DNA from: Paracoccaceae bacterium | GTDB taxonomy: Bacteria; Pseudomonadota; Alphaproteobacteria; Rhodobacterales; Rhodobacteraceae | Assembly: GCA_030625695.1 (NCBI GenBank) | Contig: DAOUQK010000099.1 | Span: 1-10,593, forward strand | Direction: 5' to 3' | DNA length: 10,593 bases | In this document: positions 5,891 through 10,593 of the stretch, piece after piece | How the letters are laid out: each line of letters opens with the position of its first letter | Position numbering within the stretch: the stretch's first letter is position 1 | The notes under the pieces: generated by a model | The model's input: only the letters and a program-made list of their open reading frames with translations | The model's database searches: none | Told to the model about the DNA's origin: nothing | Program-made: the position numbers and the translations under genes

Positions 5891-6910
5891 ATGCCTACAC
5901 GCACCGAACCCAAGCTTATTTCAGGAAACGCCAACCGACCACTTGCCAAAGCCATCACCAGACGGATGAGCATGCACCGAGGCGTGCGCATCGACCCGGT
6001 GGATGCAAGGGTTGAACGCTTCAACGACGGTGAGATTTTCGTCGAAGTCTACGAAAATGTTCGCGGCGAGGATATGTTCATCCTTCAGCCCACGTCGAAC
6101 CCGGCCAATGACAATCTGATGGAACTGCTGATCATGGCCGACGCACTGCGGCGGTCTTCGGCGGCGCGAATTACTGCCGTTCTGCCCTATTTCGGTTATG
6201 CTCGTCAGGACCGTCGCACCAAGGCACGCACGCCCATTTCGGCCAAACTGGTGGCCAATATGATCGTCGAAGCCGGGATTGAACGGGTTCTGACGATGGA
6301 CCTGCACGCAGCACAAATTCAGGGGTTCTTTGATATCCCGGTTGATAACCTTTATGCTTCGCCGCTGTTCGCGCTGGATATCCGCGCCCAGTTCAAAGAC
6401 CGGATGGATGAACTGATGGTTGTCTCGCCTGACGTCGGCGGGGTTGCACGGGCGCGTGAGTTGGCAAAACGGATCAGTTCACCCTTGGCAATTGTCGATA
6501 AACGCCGCGAAAACCCCGGGGAAATTGCGGAAATGACGGTGATTGGCGATGTGAAGGACAAGACCTGCATCATCATCGACGACATGGTCGATACAGCCGG
6601 GACCCTGTGCAAAGCTGCCGAAGTTCTGCTGGATAACGGTGCAAAAGAGGTGCACGCCTATATCACCCACGGCGTCATGAGCGGACCTGCGGTCGAACGG
6701 ATCACCAATTCGGTAATGAAATCGCTGGTACTGACCGATTCCATTCGCCCGACCGAGCCGGTCAAACTGGCCACGAATATTCGCATCGTGCCCACAGCAC
6801 CAATGTTCGCCCAGGCCATTCTGAACATCTGGCACGGCACGTCCGTATCATCCCTGTTCGATGACGCGACCCTGTCGCCGATTTACGAATCACTTTACGC
6901 GGCAGAGTAG
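5891..6910 (+). CDS. prs: Ribose-phosphate diphosphokinase (PRPP synthase)
   Basis: Transfers pyrophosphate from ATP to ribose-5-phosphate, giving PRPP for purine, pyrimidine, histidine, tryptophan and NAD synthesis. Seen: RFNDGE (43-48), ENVRGEDMFILQPTSNPANDN (55-75), the ATP-binding FGYARQDRR (101-109), MDLHAAQIQGFFD (136-148) with metal-binding His139, SPDVGG (179-184), and the PRPP loop IIIDDMVDTAGTL (227-239). At 339 residues it is longer than the approximately 315 of E. coli: about eight residues are added before RFNDGE, and the rest lies largely toward the C-terminal side. From memory this longer form is usual in Rhodobacterales. GAGGA at 5877-5881 lies nine bases before the ATG. It is divergent from the isomerase gene and convergent with the formate dehydrogenase operon. 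Confidence 0.96.
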   Translation: MPTRTEPKLISGNANRPLAKAITRRMSMHRGVRIDPVDARVERFNDGEIFVEVYENVRGEDMFILQPTSNPANDNLMELLIMADALRRSSAARITAVLPYFGYARQDRRTKARTPISAKLVANMIVEAGIERVLTMDLHAAQIQGFFDIPVDNLYASPLFALDIRAQFKDRMDELMVVSPDVGGVARARELAKRISSPLAIVDKRRENPGEIAEMTVIGDVKDKTCIIIDDMVDTAGTLCKAAEVLLDNGAKEVHAYITHGVMSGPAVERITNSVMKSLVLTDSIRPTEPVKLATNIRIVPTAPMFAQAILNIWHGTSVSSLFDDATLSPIYESLYAAE

Positions 6911-6948
6911 TCCCAGAAAGCTCGGACACTAACTCCTGGCAGGCTTCT

Positions 6949-6970
6949 GTAGGGTGGGGTTCCACCCACC
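6949..6970 (+). repeat. REP-like hairpin 3 (GTAGGGTGGGG family)
   Basis: Starts GTAGGGTGGGG. GGTGGG (6953-6958) pairs with CCCACC (6965-6970) around a six-base loop. It lies about 40 bases after the prs stop and shares the GTAGGGTGGG head with the hairpin at 1741-1763 read in reverse. Confidence 0.65.
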
Positions 6971-6988
6971 GACCCTCCCGTCAAGGTG

Positions 6989-7013
6989 TAGGGTGTGCTT
7001 CAGCGCACCTTTA
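6989..7013 (+). repeat. REP-like hairpin 4, possible prs terminator
   Basis: Starts GTAGGGTGTGC. GGTGTGC (6992-6998) pairs with GCGCACC (7003-7009), one G-T wobble, around loop TTCA. It is followed by TTTA, so it may act as a weak plus-strand terminator for prs. It sits only 7 bases past the fdhA stop on the other strand, so both convergent transcripts carry this hairpin at their 3' ends. The minus-strand copy has no T-run. Confidence 0.6.
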
Positions 7014-7015
7014 CC

Positions 7016-9784
7016 TCATCCCGACATGGCCTCGACCCTGACGGCAGAATACTTGAACTCGGGAATTTTCCCAAACGGATCCAACGCCGCATTGGTCAGC
7101 AAATTGGCCGCAGCCTCAACATAGGCAAACGGCAGGAACACGTTGTCGGCTGAAATTGCCCGATCCGCCCGCACCATGATCGAAATACTGCCACGCCGGG
7201 TGCGCAATCGAATGGTGTCACCCGGCTCAACCCCCATGCGCCGCAGGGTGGCCGGATGCATCGAACAATTGGCTTCAGGCTCCACCGCGTCCAACACCCT
7301 GGTCCGCCGGGTCATCGACCCGGTGTGCCAATGTTCAAGCTGCCGACCGGTGATCAGCACAAAAGGAAACTCAGCGTCGGGGACCTCATCCGGCGCAATG
7401 ACATGGGCCGGGGTGAACAGTGCGCGCCCATCGTCGCGCGGAAACCCATCACCAAACACAATCGCCTGCCCCGGATCGTCGGGCGACAGCGACGGATAAG
7501 TAACCGCCGCCTGTTCCAACCGTTCCCAGGTAATGTTGTCCAGCGACCCCATGTTCAGCTTCATCTCGTCAAACACCTGTTTGGGGTGGGTATAGTCCCA
7601 CTCCAACCCCAGCCGCTTGGCGAATTCCGTCTCGATCCACCAATCCTCGCGCGCCTCCCCCGGCGGTGAAACGGCACGTCGTCCCATCTGCACCTGACGG
7701 TTGGTATTGGTAACAGTGCCGGTCTTTTCCGCCCAGGCCGAAGCGGGCAGGATCACATCAGCGTAATTGGCGGTTTCAGTCAGAAAGATGTCCTGCACCA
7801 CCAGATGGTCAAGCTTGGCCAATGCCGCACGGGCGTGGCTCACATCCGGGTCCGACATGGCCGGATTTTCACCCAGAATATACATGCCCCTGATCTGATC
7901 CGCATGGATCGCCTCGATCATTTCAACCACCGTCAGCCCCTTTTCGGCGCTGAAATCACCACTGCCCCAGACCGAGGTAAAGGCCCCCCGGATCGTCGCA
8001 TCGGTAACCGTCTGATAATCCGGCAGGAACATCGGGATCAACCCGGCATCAGACGCGCCCTGTACGTTGTTCTGTCCCCGCAGCGGGTGCAACCCGGTGC
8101 CCGGACGGCCAACATTACCGGTCATCAACGCCAAGGAAATCAGGCAACGGGCGTTGTCCGTACCATGGATATGCTGGGAAATCCCCATACCCCAAAAGAT
8201 CATGCCCGCGCGACCAGCGGCAAACGTACGCGCCACATCACGCAATTGTTCGGGTTCAACGCCGCAAACCGGCCCCATCTTTTCAGGGCTGTAATCAGCC
8301 AGATGCGCCTTCATCGCCGGCCAGTTTTCAGTGAACCGGTCGATATAGCCCTGATCGTACAGCCCCTCTTCAACAATCACATGCATGATCGCGTTCAGCA
8401 TCGACACATCGCCGCCGGGTTTGAACTGCACCCGGTGGGTGGCAAACCGCCCCAGGTCAACACCGCGCGGATCCATGACAATCAACTTGCCGCCGCGTTT
8501 CACAAATTGTTTGAAAAACGTCGCCGCAACCGGATGATTTTCAACTGGATTACAGCCAATGACAATCGCCACATCAGCGTTCTCGATCTGGTTGAAGGTG
8601 GCAGTAACCGCACCGGACCCAACATTCTCCAGCAAGGCCACCACCGACGATGCATGGCACAGCCGCGTACAATGATCGACGTTGTTATGGCCAAACCCCT
8701 GCCGGATCAGCTTTTGAAACAGATAGGCCTCTTCGTTCGAACATTTGGCCGAACCAAGCCCCGCCACACGCGTACCCGTGTCATCCCGCAATCGCGCCAA
8801 TCCACCGGCGGCGGCGTCCAGCGCCTCGTCCCAGGTGGCTTCGCGAAAATGCGTCAACGGGTTGGCCGGATCGACGTTCAGCCCCTTGGCCGGGGCGTCA
8901 TCACGCCGGATCAGCGGCTTGGTCAAACGGTGCGGGTGATCGACATAGTCGAACCCAAACCGGCCTTTGACGCACAGGCGGTTCTCGTTTGAGGGCCCGT
9001 TCAGACCCTCGACCGATTTGATCCGCCCGTCCTTGACCTTGAAACTAAGCTGACAACCAACGCCGCAAAATGGACAGATACTGGCAACTTCCCGGTCGAA
9101 ATCCTTACTGTCCCCGGCCTGATCCTCGTCCAGAACCGTGGCGGGCATCAACGCGCCCGTAGGGCAGGCCTGCACGCATTCGCCACAGGCCACACAGGTG
9201 CTGGCCCCCATCGGATCATTGATGTCAAAGGTAATCTCAGCGCTCCGCCCTCGCGACGATAGACCGATAACATCATTGACCTGCACATCGCGACAGGCCC
9301 GCACACACAAGGAGCACTGGATGCAAGCATCAAGATTGACCCGCATCGCCACATGGCTGGCGTCCAGTATCGGCACAAACATCTCGTCAAGCCGGGGAAA
9401 CCGGCTTTCCTCGACGTTTACCGCCTGCGCCATATCCGCAAAATGTGAACTGGCGTCATGCGGCATTTCGGGCTGGTCCGTGACCAGCAATTCAATCACC
9501 ATGGCGCGGGCTTTGGTGGCGCGCTCAGAGGTGGTCAAAACCACCATCCCGTCAGTGGCGGCACGCACGCAAGAGGCCGCCAGCACTCGCTCACCTTCGA
9601 TCTCAACTACGCAAGCGCGGCAATTGCCATCCGGCTGATAACCCGGTGACGGCTTGTGACACAAATGCGGAATGATCAATCCGCGCCCGTGTGCGGCCTC
9701 CCAGATGGTCATGCCTTGGGGGATTGTTACATCTTCGCCGTCCAGCGAAAATGTAACGGTCTCTATCTGGTTCCCATCAGGCAT
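7016..9784 (-). CDS. NAD-linked formate dehydrogenase, alpha (molybdopterin) subunit
   Basis: Oxidises formate to CO2 at a Mo or W bis-pterin centre and passes electrons through Fe-S clusters to the NuoF-like beta subunit encoded just upstream. The 922 residues carry an N-terminal [2Fe-2S] domain (C42, C55, C58, C72), two [4Fe-4S] sets (C154/157/160/164 and C197/200/203/207), then the catalytic domain with its cluster ligands CPFCGVGC plus C271. Catalytic Cys376-His377 lies in TRLCHASS, so it is a cysteine rather than selenocysteine enzyme. The C-terminal pterin-binding GRQLEHWHTGSMTRRT is present. No HxxxCxxCxxxxxC motif occurs between the first two cluster domains, unlike FdsA or NuoG as I recall them. 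ATG codons lie at 9796 and 9784; GGAG six bases before the latter favours it. No twin-arginine signal is seen, so it is cytosolic. Confidence 0.93.
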   Translation of the reverse strand: MPDGNQIETVTFSLDGEDVTIPQGMTIWEAAHGRGLIIPHLCHKPSPGYQPDGNCRACVVEIEGERVLAASCVRAATDGMVVLTTSERATKARAMVIELLVTDQPEMPHDASSHFADMAQAVNVEESRFPRLDEMFVPILDASHVAMRVNLDACIQCSLCVRACRDVQVNDVIGLSSRGRSAEITFDINDPMGASTCVACGECVQACPTGALMPATVLDEDQAGDSKDFDREVASICPFCGVGCQLSFKVKDGRIKSVEGLNGPSNENRLCVKGRFGFDYVDHPHRLTKPLIRRDDAPAKGLNVDPANPLTHFREATWDEALDAAAGGLARLRDDTGTRVAGLGSAKCSNEEAYLFQKLIRQGFGHNNVDHCTRLCHASSVVALLENVGSGAVTATFNQIENADVAIVIGCNPVENHPVAATFFKQFVKRGGKLIVMDPRGVDLGRFATHRVQFKPGGDVSMLNAIMHVIVEEGLYDQGYIDRFTENWPAMKAHLADYSPEKMGPVCGVEPEQLRDVARTFAAGRAGMIFWGMGISQHIHGTDNARCLISLALMTGNVGRPGTGLHPLRGQNNVQGASDAGLIPMFLPDYQTVTDATIRGAFTSVWGSGDFSAEKGLTVVEMIEAIHADQIRGMYILGENPAMSDPDVSHARAALAKLDHLVVQDIFLTETANYADVILPASAWAEKTGTVTNTNRQVQMGRRAVSPPGEAREDWWIETEFAKRLGLEWDYTHPKQVFDEMKLNMGSLDNITWERLEQAAVTYPSLSPDDPGQAIVFGDGFPRDDGRALFTPAHVIAPDEVPDAEFPFVLITGRQLEHWHTGSMTRRTRVLDAVEPEANCSMHPATLRRMGVEPGDTIRLRTRRGSISIMVRADRAISADNVFLPFAYVEAAANLLTNAALDPFGKIPEFKYSAVRVEAMSG

Positions 9785-9790
9785 GTCTGT

Positions 9791-9794
9791 CTCC
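9791..9794 (-). promoter_or_regulatory. Ribosome binding site deciding the fdhA start
   Basis: GGAG on the minus strand lies six bases before the ATG at 9784. The alternative ATG at 9796 overlaps this GGAG and has only CGACAGACA ahead of it, with no good match to the anti-Shine-Dalgarno. The choice removes four residues and does not affect function. Confidence 0.55.
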
Positions 9795-9811
9795 ATTGTC
9801 TGTCGATATCC

Positions 9812-9833
9812 GTAGGGCGGGGTTCACCCCGCC
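9812..9833 (+). repeat. REP-like hairpin 5 inside the formate dehydrogenase operon
   Basis: Starts GTAGGGCGGGG. GGCGGGG (9816-9822) pairs perfectly with CCCCGCC (9827-9833) around loop TTCA, the same loop as hairpin 4. It fills most of the 61-base gap between the beta-subunit stop (9846) and the alpha-subunit start (9784), so the mRNA carries the complementary hairpin between the two coding regions. No T-run follows in the transcribed minus-strand direction. Confidence 0.75.
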
Positions 9834-9845
9834 GGCCGCCAAAAG

Positions 9846-10593
9846 TTATATCTCGTCGCTAAAATGTTGCATCACCAACCGGATCGGGTTCGGCGCCGCC
9901 TGCCCCAACCCGCAGATCGACGCATCACCCATCACGTCACACAACTCATTCAGCAATCCCTGATCCCAGCGTTCTGCCGTCATCAGCTTTACCGCCTTTT
10001 CACAGCCAACCCGACACGGCGTACACTGACCGCAACTCTCATCCTCAAAGAACCGCAGCATGTTCAACGCCGCATCGCGCGCACGGTCTTGATCCGACAG
10101 GACCACCACCGCCGCCGAGCCAATGAATGTCCCCAACGGCTGCAAAGTATCAAAATCCAACGCCACGTCGTCAATTGACGCAGGCAACAGCCCCGACGAC
10201 GGCCCCCCCGGTTGGTAGGCTTTGAACACATGGCCTTTGGCCATGCCCCCGGCCGCCGCGATCACGTCCAATATGGTTGACCCCGCAGGCAACAGGTAAA
10301 CACCCGGTTTGGCCACCCGTCCCGACACCGAATAAGACCGCAACCCTTTGCGACCGTTCAGTTCCGTGGCGTTCAATACCTCCGGCCCTTCACGGCAAAC
10401 CCGGGCGATCCAGTGCAATGTCTCGACGTTATGCACCAAAGTCGGCTGGCCGAATATCCCCACCGACGCCACATAAGGCGGGCGATGACGCGGCAACCCA
10501 CGCTTGCCTTCGATACTTTCGATCATCGCGCTTTCTTCACCGCAGATATAGGCCCCGGCCCCGCGACGCAGGTCGATATAGCCGGGGGCGACA
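9846..10593 (-). CDS. NAD-linked formate dehydrogenase, beta (NuoF-like flavoprotein) subunit, 5' end cut by window
   Basis: Accepts electrons from the alpha subunit and reduces NAD+ at FMN. About 249 C-terminal residues are visible; the start lies beyond 10593. Reading backward from the stop, the frame enters with VAPGYIDLRRGAGAYICGEE, showing the conserved GAYICGEES nucleotide-binding segment and ESIEGKRGLPRHRPP. An SLBB-type domain follows (YSVSGRVAKPGVYLLPAGST, then ILDVIAAAGG). The C-terminal [4Fe-4S] ligands are in ESCGQCTPCRVGC plus the later Cys in SICGLGQ, as in NuoF, HoxF and FdsB. An internal ATG at 10526 is not the start because the conserved motif continues above it. Whether it carries a fused NuoE-like [2Fe-2S] domain, as in Methylorubrum FDH1 beta, cannot be seen here. 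Confidence 0.93.
   Translation of the reverse strand, partial: VAPGYIDLRRGAGAYICGEESAMIESIEGKRGLPRHRPPYVASVGIFGQPTLVHNVETLHWIARVCREGPEVLNATELNGRKGLRSYSVSGRVAKPGVYLLPAGSTILDVIAAAGGMAKGHVFKAYQPGGPSSGLLPASIDDVALDFDTLQPLGTFIGSAAVVVLSDQDRARDAALNMLRFFEDESCGQCTPCRVGCEKAVKLMTAERWDQGLLNELCDVMGDASICGLGQAAPNPIRLVMQHFSDEI

Noticed and set aside
8640..8690. Selenocysteine formate dehydrogenase
   Set aside because: The active-site codon is an ordinary Cys codon (TRLCH), with no in-frame TGA and no need for a SECIS element.
7805..8992. 395-codon open frame on the plus strand, antisense to the formate dehydrogenase alpha gene
   Set aside because: Its translation has no recognisable domain, is rich in Arg, His, Pro and Gln as expected from the complement of GC-biased codons, and lies wholly inside a clear conserved gene.

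Overview
The window looks like chromosomal DNA of an alphaproteobacterium, most likely a marine Rhodobacterales (Roseobacter-group) bacterium. This is inferred from moderately GC-rich codon use, from protein families and gene neighbours typical of that group (TIGR01459-type HAD protein, short MaoC hydratase, 310-residue RibF, 339-residue Prs with a C-terminal extension, NAD-linked formate dehydrogenase), and from GTAGGGTGGG-type hairpins between genes. No database search was possible, so the placement is by recognition only.

Layout. A tRNA-Leu(GAG) lies on the minus strand at the left edge, with a good promoter behind it. A plus-strand run follows: HAD-IIA hydrolase, MaoC-family hydratase, ribF (riboflavin kinase/FAD synthetase), a cysteine-rich YcgN/UPF0260 protein, and a low-specificity threonine aldolase. 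The last three overlap by 4 bp and 1 bp and probably form one translationally coupled operon. This run converges at about 4.3 kb on a minus-strand pair, an alpha/beta hydrolase and a DsbA/2-hydroxychromene-2-carboxylate isomerase-like protein, which also overlap by an ATGA junction. prs (PRPP synthase) diverges from that pair and reads rightward. It converges on a minus-strand formate dehydrogenase operon: fdhA/fdsA (molybdopterin, iron-sulfur alpha subunit) preceded by a NuoF-like beta subunit that runs off the right edge.

How the genes work together. prs supplies PRPP for nucleotide, histidine and NAD synthesis, and ribF makes FMN and FAD. The formate dehydrogenase uses FMN, Fe-S clusters and a Mo/W-bis-pterin cofactor to oxidise formate to CO2 while reducing NAD+. 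The remaining genes are general metabolism with unknown physiological substrates. No mobile element, CRISPR array, phage gene or defence system was seen.

The most distinctive non-coding content is five related short hairpins of a REP-like family in three gene gaps, one of them inside the formate dehydrogenase operon. The most notable protein observation is that the alpha subunit seems to lack the His-Cys3 cluster motif found in FdsA/NuoG-type N-termini. I see no convincing undescribed system; most of the window is ordinary core metabolism.
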